DNA of 64,000 nucleotides from JAEULH01 sp963805915 (GCA_963805915.1 CAWDWD010000007.1:460222-524221); one strand, 5' to 3'. Numbered from the stretch's first letter, positions 35,270-44,574 are shown. Notes: a model not told the origin generated them from the sequence alone. Translations and numbers: made by a program.

Positions 35270-36421
35270 TCGGCGGGGACCTCGCCTGGTCGTTCGCCGC
35301 GCACCGCCGGAGACCGCGGGCCGGCCGAGCCGCCGGCGCAGGCCTGAGGCGGCGGCGCCGATGACGCCCTTGGGCAGGAACAGGGTTACGGCCACGAACA
35401 GGGCGCCCAGCGCGAACAGCCAGACCTCGGGCATGGCGCCGGTGAGGTAGCTTTTCGCGTAGTTGACGAGCAGCGCGCCGAGGATCGCGCCGTGCAGCGT
35501 GCCGCGACCGCCGACCGCGACCCAGATGACGATCTCGATGGAATTGGCCGGGGCGAACTCGCCCGGATTGATGATCCCGACCTGCGGGACGTAGAGCGCG
35601 CCGGCGATCCCGGCCATCACCGCCGAGATGACGAAGACGAACAGCTTGTAGTACTCGACCGGGTAGCCGAGGAAGCGGGTCCGACTTTCGGCGTCGCGGA
35701 TGGCGACCAGAACCTTGCCGAGCCGGGAGGTGACAATGAACCGGCAGAGCAGGTAGCCAAGAGCCAGCGCGGCCGCGGAGGCCGCGAACAGCCCGACGCG
35801 GGTTCCGTCCGCCTGGAGATTGAAGCCGAGGATGTCCTTGAAATCGGTCAGACCGTTGTTGCCGCCGAAGCCCATGTCATTGCGGAAGAAGGCGAGCATC
35901 AGCGCGAACGTCAGCGCCTGGCTGATGATCGAAAGATAGACACCGGTCACCCGCGAGCGGAAGGCAAACCAGCCGAAGAGAAAGGCGAGCAGCCCCGGCA
36001 CCGCCACCACCATCGCCGCCGTGAAGGCGAAGCTGTCGAAGCCGTGCCAGTACCACGGCAGCTCCTTCCAGTTGAGAAAGACCATGAAGTCCGGCAGCTC
36101 GGCGTTGCCGTAGACGCCCCGCTCGCCGATCCGGCGCATCAAGTGCATGCCCATGGCGTAGCCGCCGAGCGCGAAGAACGCGCCGTGGCCGAGGCTGAGA
36201 ATGCCGCAGTAGCCCCAGATCAGATCGACGCTCAGCGCAAGAAGGGCATAGCAGAGGTACTTGCCGATCAGGCTGACCATGTAGGTCGGCACGTGCAGGG
36301 CCGAGCCGGCCGGCGCTAGGAGGTTGAGCAGCGGCACGCCGATGCCGACCGCCGCGATGAGCGCAAGCGTAATCGTGGCCGGCAAATTCGAAACCCAGGG
36401 GCGGGGTGCGGATATCGCCAT
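35266..36421 (-). CDS. urtC: Urea ABC transporter permease UrtC (3' end frameshifted or fused to UrtD)
   Basis: A LivM-class permease of about 385 residues. It starts 'MAISAPRPWVSNLPATI' at 36421 and has 'WGYCGILSLGHGAFFALGGYAMGMHLMR' and 'GRGTLHGAILGALLVNYAKSYLTG', both typical of UrtC, ending the core with 'VTLFLPKGVIG'. After that the given frame runs without stop into urtD. A neighbouring frame ends 'PGEVPAE' with a TGA overlapping the urtD ATG, as in other urtCD operons. This suggests one indel at about 35300-35360, in a CG-rich run. The start lies 2 bases after the urtB stop. Confidence 0.9.
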
Positions 36422-36422
36422 T

Positions 36423-38048
36423 TCAGCTCTCCGCCGCCCGACCCCGGGGCGCGAAGATCCCCTGCGGCCGCTTCTGGATGAACAGGATGATGGCGACGAG
36501 CACGAAGATCTTGCCAAGCACCGCGCCGGAATAGGGCTCGAGGAACTTGTTGACCAGGCCGAGGCTGAACGAGCCGACCAGCGTTCCCATCAGGTTGCCG
36601 ACGCCGCCGAAGACGACGACCATGAAGCTGTCGATGATGTAGCCCTGACCGAGGTTGGGGCTGACGTTGTCGATCTGGCTCAGCACCACCCCGGCCATGC
36701 CGGCGATGCCGGAGCCGAGGCCGAAGGTCATGGCGTCGACGCGGCCGGTGCGGATGCCCATCGCACCCGCCATCCGCCGGTTCTGGGTGACGGCGCGGAT
36801 GCGCAAACCGAACCCGCTGCGCCGCATCAGCACGATCAGCAGGGTGAAGACGATCAGGCTGAAGACGATGATCCAGATCCGGTTGTAGGTCAGAGTCAGA
36901 CCGCCTGTGATCTCGATCGCGCCGCTCATCCACGTCGGGCTGACGACTTCGCGGTTGGACGGCCCGAAGATCGTCCGCACCGCCTGCTGCAGGATCAGGC
37001 TCAGTCCCCAGGTCGCGAGCAGGGTCTCCAGCGGCCGGCCGTAGAGATAGCGGATGATGCTCTGCTCGATGACGATGCCGATGGCGCCGGCGACGATGAA
37101 GGCCGCGGGGATGGCGATGAGGACCGACCAGTCGAGCCACCCGGGCGCGTAGGCGAGGACGAGCTGCTGGATGACGAAGGTGGTGTATGCGCCGAGCATC
37201 ACCATTTCGCCGTGGGCCATGTTGATGACGCCCATCACCCCGAAGGTGATGGCGAGGCCGACGGCGGCGAGCAGCAGGACAGAGCCGAGGCTGATCCCCT
37301 GGAAGACGTTGGCGAGGACGCCCCACAGGGCGAGGCGCGTTTCGACCCGCCCGAGGGCGGCGGCAATGGCCTCTCGGGCCGCTGCATCCGTCTCGCTCTG
37401 GGCGCTGCCGGTGAGCAGCGAGCGAACATCCTGGTCGGCGTAATGCGCGAGGGCTTGCGCCGCGGCAATCCGCGCCGCCGGATCCTCGGCCGCGACGAGC
37501 CGGGTGGCGACGGCCGCGCGCTCCAGCCGGTCGCGGACCCAGCCTTCACTCTCGCGGGCAATGGCCTTGTCGAGCACCGGCAACAGCTCGGCGTCGCGGG
37601 TGACGAAAACGGCGTCGGCGGCTGCGGCGCGTCGTCCGGGATCCGGGCTGAGCAGGGTCAGCGCCCCGATCGCGCCGCGAAGCTGGCCGCGCAGGCGGTT
37701 GTTGATGGTGACCGGACGCAGCTCCGCCCGACCGGCTTCGCCGATCTCCGCCCCGCTCAGCGGATCGCGCAGGATGTAGACCCCGCCCCTGAGCTCCGTG
37801 ATGACCGTCCGGCCGTCGTCGCGCCGGGTCTGCAGATCGCCCTCGACCAGGGCTTCGAGGATCGGCGCGGCGCGTTCGTCGCCGGACGCGGCGATGGCCT
37901 CGATCGCCCGGGCCTTCTCGGCGAAGCTGCTGCTGCCGAGCCCGGCGACAAGGGCTTCGAGCTCGTCGGCCGCCGCCGGCCCGGCCGCGGTCAGCAGTGG
38001 AGCGATGACGAGCAGGCAGAGCAGGGCGCGAGCGGTCGCGGCAATCAT
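36423..38048 (-). CDS. urtB: Urea ABC transporter permease UrtB
   Basis: A 541-residue protein with a signal peptide and a periplasmic N-terminal domain of about 220 residues that is specific to UrtB ('ADELEALVAGLGSSSFAEKARAIEAI', HEAT-like helical pairs). The LivH-class permease domain follows: 'GLAITFGVMGVINMAHGEMVMLGAYTTFV' and 'GLGSGIAGMAGVVLSQIDNVSPNLGQGYIID'. The length and long N-terminal extension separate it from LivH. Confidence 0.96.
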   Translation of the reverse strand: MIAATARALLCLLVIAPLLTAAGPAAADELEALVAGLGSSSFAEKARAIEAIAASGDERAAPILEALVEGDLQTRRDDGRTVITELRGGVYILRDPLSGAEIGEAGRAELRPVTINNRLRGQLRGAIGALTLLSPDPGRRAAAADAVFVTRDAELLPVLDKAIARESEGWVRDRLERAAVATRLVAAEDPAARIAAAQALAHYADQDVRSLLTGSAQSETDAAAREAIAAALGRVETRLALWGVLANVFQGISLGSVLLLAAVGLAITFGVMGVINMAHGEMVMLGAYTTFVIQQLVLAYAPGWLDWSVLIAIPAAFIVAGAIGIVIEQSIIRYLYGRPLETLLATWGLSLILQQAVRTIFGPSNREVVSPTWMSGAIEITGGLTLTYNRIWIIVFSLIVFTLLIVLMRRSGFGLRIRAVTQNRRMAGAMGIRTGRVDAMTFGLGSGIAGMAGVVLSQIDNVSPNLGQGYIIDSFMVVVFGGVGNLMGTLVGSFSLGLVNKFLEPYSGAVLGKIFVLVAIILFIQKRPQGIFAPRGRAAES

Positions 38049-38133
38049 AGGGCCTCGGCTTCGGCGATTACGTTGCGTGTGAGCGAAGAGGACGGCCGCG
38101 CAGCCCTGACCGTCCGTTTCGTCCCCAACCCGA

Positions 38134-39435
38134 TTACAGCCCGGCCGGCTGCTTCTCGCCGAAGCGCGGCTTCTCGCAGTTGCCGCAGACCCAGGGGAAG
38201 GTCCAGTCGGCCGTCAGCTTGGCGCTTTCGGGGATGAAATCGCTCCAGGCATCGCCGGCCACCACGTCGTCCGTCTGCCACACGGTCTGGAACTGGCCGT
38301 CCGGCTGGATTTCGCCGATGAGCACCGGCTTCGACAGGTGGTGGTTGACGTTCATCACCGCGGTGCCGCCGGTCAGATTGGGCACCGTCTGGCCGTACAT
38401 GGCCTGGCGCACTGCATCGACGTCGGTGGTGCCGGCCTGCTCGACCGCATGGACCCACATGTTGAAGCCGATGTAGTGGGCCTCCATGGGATCATTGGTC
38501 ACGCGCTTCGGGTTCTTGATGAACTTGTGCCAGTTGGCGATGAAGTCCTTGTTCTCCGGCGTATCGACGCTCATGAAGTAGTTCCAGGCGGCGAGATGAC
38601 CGACCAGCGGCGCGGTGTCGAGACCGGCCAGTTCTTCTTCGCCGACGGAGAAGGCGACCACGGGGATGGTCTCGGCGTTGACGCCCTGGTTGCCGAGCTC
38701 CTTGTAGAACGGCACGTTCGCGTCCCCGTTTATGGTCGAGACCACGGCGGTCTTCTTGCCGGCCGAAGCGAACGACTTCACGTCGGCGACGATGGTCTGC
38801 CAGTCGGAGTGGCCGAACGGCGTGTAGGTCTCCATGATGTCGGCGTCGGCGACCCCCTTCGAGTGCAGGAAGGCGCGAAGGATCTTGTTCGTCGTACGCG
38901 GGTAGACGTAGTCGGTGCCGAGCAGGACCCAGCGCTCGGCGCCGCCGCCCTCCTCGCTCATCAGGTACTCGACCGCGGGTATCGCCTGCTGGTTCGGCGC
39001 CGCGCCGGTGTAGAAGACGTTGCGCGAGCTCTCCTCGCCCTCGTACTGCACGGGGTAGAACAGCAGGCCGTTCAGCTCCTCGAAGACCGGCAGGACCGAC
39101 TTGCGCGAGACCGAGGTCCAGCAGCCGAAGACCACGTCGACCTTGTCCTTCTGCAGCAGCTCGCGCGCCTTTTCGGCGAACAGCGGCCAGTTGGAGGCGG
39201 GATCGACGACGACCGGTTCGAGCTTCCTGCCGAGAAGGCCACCCTTGGCGTTCTGGTCCGCGATCAGCATCAGCATCGCGTCCTTCAGGGTCGTTTCGCT
39301 GATGGCCATGGTGCCGGACAGCGAGTGCAGGATCCCGACCTTGATCGTGTCGGCGGCCCTGACTTGGCTGGGCAGCAGGGCCAGGACAGCGAGTGCCGCG
39401 GCGCTGACCAAGGTGAGCAATCGTTTTTTCATCAA
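38134..39435 (-). CDS. urtA: Urea ABC transporter substrate-binding protein UrtA
   Basis: A 433-residue periplasmic binding protein. Signal peptide MKKRLLTLVSAAALAVLALL with likely cleavage after 'QVRA'. The mature part has the UrtA/AmiC-type pattern: 'VGILHSLSGTMAISETTLKDA', 'FGCWTSVSRKSVLPVFEE', 'LFYPVQYEGEESSRNVFYTGAAPNQQ' and 'TDYVYPRTTNKILR'. It is the first gene of the urt-ure run, and the likely promoter lies in the gene-free stretch upstream. The start may be the second Met (39432). Confidence 0.96.
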   Translation of the reverse strand: MMKKRLLTLVSAAALAVLALLPSQVRAADTIKVGILHSLSGTMAISETTLKDAMLMLIADQNAKGGLLGRKLEPVVVDPASNWPLFAEKARELLQKDKVDVVFGCWTSVSRKSVLPVFEELNGLLFYPVQYEGEESSRNVFYTGAAPNQQAIPAVEYLMSEEGGGAERWVLLGTDYVYPRTTNKILRAFLHSKGVADADIMETYTPFGHSDWQTIVADVKSFASAGKKTAVVSTINGDANVPFYKELGNQGVNAETIPVVAFSVGEEELAGLDTAPLVGHLAAWNYFMSVDTPENKDFIANWHKFIKNPKRVTNDPMEAHYIGFNMWVHAVEQAGTTDVDAVRQAMYGQTVPNLTGGTAVMNVNHHLSKPVLIGEIQPDGQFQTVWQTDDVVAGDAWSDFIPESAKLTADWTFPWVCGNCEKPRFGEKQPAGL

Positions 39436-40111
39436 GGGTCCCTCTCGACGGGTTCGTTGAACTCGGGATGGGAGAGCAAGATGGAGGCCAATTGCCGACG
39501 GGAGCGGCCGGAATGAAGCCGGCCGGTGGGCGTATCGCCGCAGGAGCCGCGTTTCCGATGGGAGGCGTCATCAGGAGGCGATCGGTTGCGCCTGTTTCTT
39601 AGGCACTGACGCAATCATGATTAAGAGATAGGCATTGGCTTGTATGGGGCCTTTCGCTGTCAATGGGCTTTTCGCCGGTTTCCTCGACTCGATGGTCTGG
39701 GATGGGCGCTCCAGTGCCGGGCGGTGTTTCTCTCGCGTCATCGGAGAACCATCTCGTAGCTTGCGGAGTGGCAGACGAACCGAGGGGAGCCCGCCATAGG
39801 GCGCGAGAGATCGCGCCGCAACCTTGTATTCGGTTGGTCCCCCATGGGGTCCGGACCATGAAGCAGTCATTCGCTTCAGCGGCGAGGCTCCGAGGCGGCG
39901 GGCCCATTCTCACGGCGGCATGACAGCCATGCAGTTACTCGGGTTGCCGCCACCTCGGATCGTCATTGGCGGCCCACCATTCCAGCATGGCGGGCACCGA
40001 AATCCATTGTTGCGCTTCTTGTTTTCGTATTGGTCAGGCTGGCTGTCGCAGCATGACGCCCTGCGGGACTTCGCCAGCGGTAACCATGCGCCAGAGCGCG
40101 ATGAGCGGCAC
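39436..40111. other. Gene-free region upstream of urtA
   Basis: About 675 bases without a convincing gene. The part next to urtA should hold its promoter; an AT-richer patch lies at about 39600-39640 (CAATCATGATTAAGAGATAGGC). I looked for a nitrogen-type sigma-54 site and found no good match. Short frames here have no recognisable protein features. At 40112 it joins an IS6 remnant. Confidence 0.5.
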
Positions 40112-41303
40112 CGGGTCGGTTGATGCGAGTTCTCGGCTCGGTTGTTCAGCCCCTTGTGCTGGCGATGCTCGAAGACGAGCTTCAAGTCCTTCTTGGCCGC
40201 GCCGTACGACCTCAGCTTGTCGGTGATCATGACGCGCGGTGCCCGGCCTTGCTTTTTGAGCAGCTTGCGCAGCAAGCGCTTGGCCGCCTTCTTGTCGCGC
40301 CGGCTCTGGACCAGAACATCGAGCACATAGCCCGCTTGGTCGACCGCCCGCCACAGCCAGTGCTTCCGGCCGGCAATGGTGATCACCACCTCGTCAAGAT
40401 GCCATTTGTCGCCGCGCCGCGGGGCCCGCGACCGGGCGGCGTTGGCGATCTCGCGGCCGAACTTGAGACCCCACTGCCGTACCGTCTCGTGGCTGTCGAC
40501 GATGCCGCGGACGGCCAGCATCTCTTCCACCATGCGCAGGCTTAGGATCTGACGCGAAACAACTGCTTCAGTATGGCTTTTCGGTTGGTCTGATGGTGTA
40601 GTTCCAGTCGCCGTGGAATGGGTCGAACTCCAGGTTGATCGCGGCCACTTCGGCGTCGGTGACGACGACTCCCTTTGGGTATGCCCTCGGCGATGTTCCG
40701 CTGGCTGCGGCTGACCCAGCGCAGCGGCGTCTCCGGATCGCCGCGGATGGCGGCCTCGATCAGCGCTTCAAGCGCCGGCAGCAGGCCCGGCTGGTGGTCG
40801 ACCGCGCGCTTGCGGCCCCCGCCGGGGCGTCGGATCCGGCCCACAGGCTCGATGCAAGCCGCCTTCAGTTCCGCAACGCCGCGATTGATCGTGCTCCGCG
40901 CAATCCCGGTCGCCGTCGAAACCGCCGTCACGCCGCCCCGCCCCGCCGACACAGCCTCGCTCGCAGCAAGCAACCGCCGGCCCCGTTCGTTCAGGAGCCC
41001 AGCCAGCTGCTCGTATCGAGCCCGAATGCCATCGACATCGACCACAACCACAAAATAGAGGGGGCCGGACCGTCACGCTCGCGATACGTGATTTTATTCA
41101 TGCTATTATACCCGCCGTGCGATTCGTTTGTTTCGCATCGAGTCCTTAGCGGAAAGCGGACGTACAGCCAGACCGCGTAGCCGATGACCTCAGCGGGAAA
41201 GCGGTAGCCGGCATAGGAGGGGGAGCAGGGCGTCGTCATGCCGGCCTGATAGCCGGCTGGACGCACCATGGCAACTCCCCAACCTCGCCAACTTGACGGT
41301 GCC
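40112..41303 (-). mobile_element. IS6-family remnant (copy 3), truncated and interrupted by an ISAzo13 derivative
   Basis: The transposase N-terminal coding part and the outer terminal repeat are at 41149-41303 (CAACTTGACGGTGCC ends at 41303). The rest continues at 40112-40544 after an inserted element. The C-terminal about 70 codons and the other terminal repeat are missing: homology stops at 40112, after the codons for 'NSHQPTR'. The interior still has the catalytic Asp residues. It is inactive. Confidence 0.88.
40545..41145 (-). mobile_element. Internally deleted ISAzo13-family element (601 bp)
   Basis: Both ends match the full-length element at 53935-55276: the left end starts GGATCTGACGCGAAACAA and the right end finishes TTGTTTCGCATCGAGTCC. 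Both sides carry the same TTA target duplication (40542-40544 and 41146-41148). About 734 internal bases, corresponding roughly to 54074-54807, are missing, so the transposase frame starting at 41051 is joined out of frame. It lies inside IS6 copy 3. Confidence 0.88.
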
Positions 41304-41644
41304 CCGCCGGATGTTCCGAGCCATCTCAAGCACCGCCACGCCACTGCCGAAAAACGCCGTCGGCGCGTGACGCGCGCGCCGCGTCAGCTCGACGCTCGAT
41401 CTTACCAGCACTGCTGGCTCGTCTGTCCGGCATGTCGATCCTGATGGCGGCGCTGGGTGCTGGCCGGGGCGCTATGGGTATAGGTGTCGGTGACCGTCCT
41501 CGGGGCCGGCTCTTGCATCCGAGGACGGAAGTCACCGGAGACGTGCGGAAAAGCAGGGTCTCGCTTGAATTGGCGAAGGCGGAATTTCGACCGTTCGTGT
41601 TAAGATTTACTATCACAAAATCAGAAGCTGAGGGGAGGATCGTT
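41304..41644. other. Gene-free region upstream of the FAD oxidase gene
   Basis: About 340 bases between the IS6 remnant and the FAD oxidase start. The frame is open in phase with the oxidase but codes nothing family-like. An AT-richer patch at 41600-41635 (TTAAGATTTACTATCACAAAAT) probably holds the promoter. Confidence 0.45.
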
Positions 41645-43069
41645 ATGACAGCTGTTCAGCTTGCGACGCCAACCGGCGAGAGCGTTGAGATCGCGACGGA
41701 CGTCGTGGATCGTCTGCGAACGGGCTTGCGAGGCTCGGTCCTGCTTCCTGGCGAACCTGGCTACAACGAAGTGCGAACGGTTTGGAATGCCATGATCGAC
41801 AAGCGGCCGGGGCTGATTGTCCGGTGTGCTGGCGCTGCCGACGTTCTTCAAGCAATCCGTTTCGGTCGAAATCATGGTCTGCTGATCGCCGTCAAGGGCG
41901 CGGGCCACAACATCGCCGGCAGTGCCGTCTGCAACAACGGCTTGATGCTGGATCTGTCACCAATGAAGTCGGTTCACGTGGACCCGTGGAACCGCACGGC
42001 CCAGGTTGAACCAGGGGTCACCCTCGGCGAATTCGATCGCGAAGCGCAGGCCTTCGGCCTCGCCACGCCGCTCGGTATCAACTCGACGACAGGCGTCGCC
42101 GGGCTCACCCTCGGCGGCGGCTTTGGCTGGCTCAGCCGCAGCTTCGGCCATTCCATCGACAACCTGATCTCGGCCGATGTGGTGACCGCCCAAGGCGAAC
42201 TGGTCCGCGCCAGCAACGACGAGAACGCAGATCTGTTCTGGGGGCTTCGCGGCGGCGGCGGCAATCTCGGCGTCGTGACCTCGTTCACCTTCCGTCTTCA
42301 CCCCGTCGGTCCGGAGGTGCTGGCCGGCCTGATCGTTTATCCGTTCGAGCGGGCGAGCGATCTGTTGAAAGCCTATCGTTCGTTTGTCGCGAGCGCCCCG
42401 GATGCATTGACCGTGTGGAGCGTGCTTCGAAAGGCGCCTCCCTTGCCGTTCCTGCCGGCGGAGGTCCATGGCAAGGAGGTCGTGGTCTTTCCGATTTTGC
42501 ATGCGGGCGACATCGAGGAGGGACGTCGGGCCATCGAACCGCTGAGACGCTTCGGTGTTCCCGTCGGCGAACATATTGATGCCCAGCCTTACACCGCGTG
42601 GCAGAGCGCGTTCGACCCCTTGCTCACGCCAGGCGCGCGGAACTATTGGAAGTCCCATGACTTCTCGGAATTGAGCGATCCCGCCATCGACATCATTGTC
42701 CAATACGCGGGCGCGCTGCCGACGCCGGAATGCGAGATCTTCGTCGCCCACCTGGATGGCGCCGCCGGGAGGATCGCCACGGACGCGATGGCCTATCCGC
42801 ACCGCGGCGCAAAATTCGTTCTCAACGTGCACACACGCTGGCACGACACCAGCGGGGATGGGGTATGCATGTCTTGGGCCCGCCAGTTCTTTGAGGCAAC
42901 GGCTCCACACGCGACGGGCGGCGTCTACGTCAATTTTCTGGGCGCCGACGAGCAGGATCGCGTCCGCGCGGCTTATGGAAGCAACTACGACCGTCTAGCC
43001 GCCCTCAAGGCGAAGTACGATCCAAGCAACGTGTTTCAGATCAATCTGAACGTCAAACCGGCAGCGTGA
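41645..43069 (+). CDS. FAD-linked oxidase, berberine-bridge-enzyme type
   Basis: A 474-residue flavoprotein. The N-terminal FAD-binding domain has 'LIAVKGAGHNIAGSAVCNNGLMLDLSPM', where the His is the usual covalent FAD attachment site, and 'LGINSTTGVAGLTLGGGFGWLSRSFG'. The C-terminal BBE motif is 'KYDPSNVFQINLNVKP'. The ATG at 41645 is chosen because AGGGGAGGA lies just upstream. Family members oxidise sugars, alcohols or secondary metabolites; the substrate cannot be inferred. The stop overlaps the start of the next gene (GTGA). Confidence 0.88.
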   Translation: MTAVQLATPTGESVEIATDVVDRLRTGLRGSVLLPGEPGYNEVRTVWNAMIDKRPGLIVRCAGAADVLQAIRFGRNHGLLIAVKGAGHNIAGSAVCNNGLMLDLSPMKSVHVDPWNRTAQVEPGVTLGEFDREAQAFGLATPLGINSTTGVAGLTLGGGFGWLSRSFGHSIDNLISADVVTAQGELVRASNDENADLFWGLRGGGGNLGVVTSFTFRLHPVGPEVLAGLIVYPFERASDLLKAYRSFVASAPDALTVWSVLRKAPPLPFLPAEVHGKEVVVFPILHAGDIEEGRRAIEPLRRFGVPVGEHIDAQPYTAWQSAFDPLLTPGARNYWKSHDFSELSDPAIDIIVQYAGALPTPECEIFVAHLDGAAGRIATDAMAYPHRGAKFVLNVHTRWHDTSGDGVCMSWARQFFEATAPHATGGVYVNFLGADEQDRVRAAYGSNYDRLAALKAKYDPSNVFQINLNVKPAA

Positions 43070-43560
43070 GGCTGCGTCGCGCCTTGGGATTATGCACGGG
43101 AGCTTTTGGCGATAGCCTTCACTTCCGCCGCGCGCGCGATGGCGAAGCAAACGCGATCAGGGCGCTTCTTCAGGCTGCTTACGCAGTGTATGTCCCGCGC
43201 ATGGGGCGCTTGCCGCTCACCATGGAGACCGACTTCGCGGCAGTGGTACGTGACCACCTTGTTTGGGTCTTGCTGGAGGAAGACCGCTTGATCGCCGTTC
43301 TCCATCTGCTTTCGCGGCCCGACCACCTGTTCATCGACGACATCGCTGTACGCACCGACCGGCAGCGCCAGGGGATGGGTAAACGCCTACTCGCCTTCGC
43401 CGAAGAGGAGGCACGACGATGTGGCCACCACGAGATCCGGCTTTTCACGAACGAGACGATGATCGAAAACGTTGCGCTCTACGAAGGCATTGGCTACCGA
43501 GAGTACCACCGGGAGTGGCATCGGGGGACCGCCATCATCTACATGCGCAAGGCGCTATAG
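43066..43560 (+). CDS. GNAT-family N-acetyltransferase
   Basis: A 164-residue protein. The GNAT fold is visible in 'LHFRRARDGEANAIRALLQAAY', 'LFIDDIAVRTDRQRQGMGKRLLAFAEEEA' (acetyl-CoA loop RQRQGMG) and 'IRLFTNETMIENVALYEGIGYREYH'. Translation appears to start at a GTG overlapping the FAD oxidase stop (GTGA), so the two should be made together. The substrate is unknown. Confidence 0.87.
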   Translation: MRLRRALGLCTGAFGDSLHFRRARDGEANAIRALLQAAYAVYVPRMGRLPLTMETDFAAVVRDHLVWVLLEEDRLIAVLHLLSRPDHLFIDDIAVRTDRQRQGMGKRLLAFAEEEARRCGHHEIRLFTNETMIENVALYEGIGYREYHREWHRGTAIIYMRKAL

Positions 43561-44231
43561 GGTCCGAGGTGGGTAGCTACTCCGGTAGCCACCAAGAGAG
43601 GCTCGGCAGACAGCACCAGCTCGACCCCTCCCCCACTCGCGTAGCAGCGCGGCGCCTCCGCCCTTCAACGCATTGAAAGCAAAGCAGAAAAACAGAGACG
43701 GTTCGAACCCGGTTCCGCTCCCTCCGCCAGTCGCACCAATCGAACCGCTCTCCCCGTCTATCCGCCAGCCGGAAAAACACGTTGTTTCAAAGAGGTTTGG
43801 CGACTCGGCTGGGAACCACACCAGTTGGTCGGGGCGCCAAATGTTCTCTCTTCAGCCCCCCTTCTCCGGAACCTCGGAACTACGCCAGTTTAGTACTCAG
43901 CTGACGATCACAGCGTTCTCAATGGGTTGCAGGGCGGGCGGCCGAGTACTGTTTCGAACAAGCGATTGATATGCGAAGCGTTCTGTAAATGTTCTGACGG
44001 CATGCGATCCGACCGCTTGGTCGACGAGGAACTCGGCGCGCGGCGGTCTGTTTGGGCCCCGAGGCGCAGCCAGCCGGGGTGGTCGCTGTCGACCTCGATC
44101 ACGGCGAGACAATTGGGTCGAAGTGGCAAGAAACCTCGCGAAGCTTGCCCCTGGACCGTTCGATTGACGTCGAAGGGTCGATGACCTTTCCGCGCCTGTC
44201 GAGCGCGCTCTCGTGCTACTCTCAAGACGCC
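43561..44231. other. Gene-free accessory stretch with tRNA-like and repeated sequence
   Basis: About 670 bases without a convincing gene. At 43718-43734, CTCCCTCCGCCAGTCGC matches the 3' end of tRNA-Ser(GGA) plus 5 flanking bases, but in opposite orientation to that gene. At 43767-43819 is a diverged copy of 56920-56972. Possible frames here have no family features. Confidence 0.55.
43767..43819 (+). repeat. Diverged noncoding repeat, copy 1
   Basis: Starts AGCCGGAAAAACACGTTGTT and ends CGGCTGGGAACCAC. 43 of 53 bases match 56920-56972 without gaps; weaker similarity extends on both sides (an upstream CTCCGCCAG and a downstream GTTCTCTCTT occur in both). Confidence 0.7.
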
Positions 44232-44489
44232 ATGGAGATCGACGACAACCGCATCGACGACGCCGTGTTGGCGCTGCTGCTGTTGGGCCTGCACGACGGG
44301 CGGCGGGCCTGGAAGTCGTTCGACCGGGACGCCCTCGACCGGCTGCATGCCAAAGGCTTGATCTCCGATCCGGTCGGCAAGGCGAACTCGGTGATGTTCA
44401 CCGTCGGGGGCCTGGAGCGTGCCCACTCGCAGTTTCGAGAGATGGCGTATCAAGCAGGAACTGTCCGCTTCTGCTTTTCGACGGACTAA
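44232..44489 (+). CDS. DUF6429-like small protein
   Basis: An 85-residue protein starting 'MEIDDNRIDDAVLALLLLGL' and continuing 'AWKSFDRDALDRLHAKGLISDPVGKANSV', which I recognise as the DUF6429 pattern. The C-terminal part ('MAYQAGTVRFCFSTD') looks less typical, possibly altered. The ATG at 44232 is chosen because family similarity starts there, although the frame is open further upstream. Function unknown. It lies among IS debris. Confidence 0.65.
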   Translation: MEIDDNRIDDAVLALLLLGLHDGRRAWKSFDRDALDRLHAKGLISDPVGKANSVMFTVGGLERAHSQFREMAYQAGTVRFCFSTD

Positions 44490-44525
44490 TTGACCAAGGT
44501 ATCGATGCTCGATCCCATTTGCCGA

Positions 44526-44574
44526 CTTTCTCAGCCTGCCGGGGCGTGGTACAAATCGGGAACATATAAGGAGA
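44526..44574 (+). repeat. 49-bp perfect repeat, copy B
   Basis: Identical to 27035-27083, including GTAC-N7-GAAC, ATATAAG and AGGAGA. Downstream is AACCCCGCC and then, at 44618-44630, ATGCGTAATCAGG, the reverse complement of CCTGATTACGCAT that lies directly upstream of copy A. A 13-codon frame starting at 44585 (MPYRLLKLAEVHA) follows but is not evidence of a gene. Confidence 0.75.

Noticed and set aside
36324..38237. Long rightward open frame (637 codons) opposite urtB
   Set aside because: Same antisense pattern; UrtB on the other strand is unmistakable.
39436..39700. Sigma-54 (NtrC-type) promoter upstream of urtA
   Set aside because: Expected biologically, but no sequence with properly spaced GG and GC elements was found on the minus strand.
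26866..43734. tRNA-Ser 3' end and its 17-bp match at 43718 as attL/attR of a 17-kb integrated island
   Set aside because: The two are in inverted rather than direct orientation, no integrase is present, and the interval contains the urt-ure run. Kept only as a possible link between repeats.
43673..43969. 98-codon frame after the GNAT gene
   Set aside because: It reads across tRNA-like and repeat sequence; the protein has no features and appears spurious.
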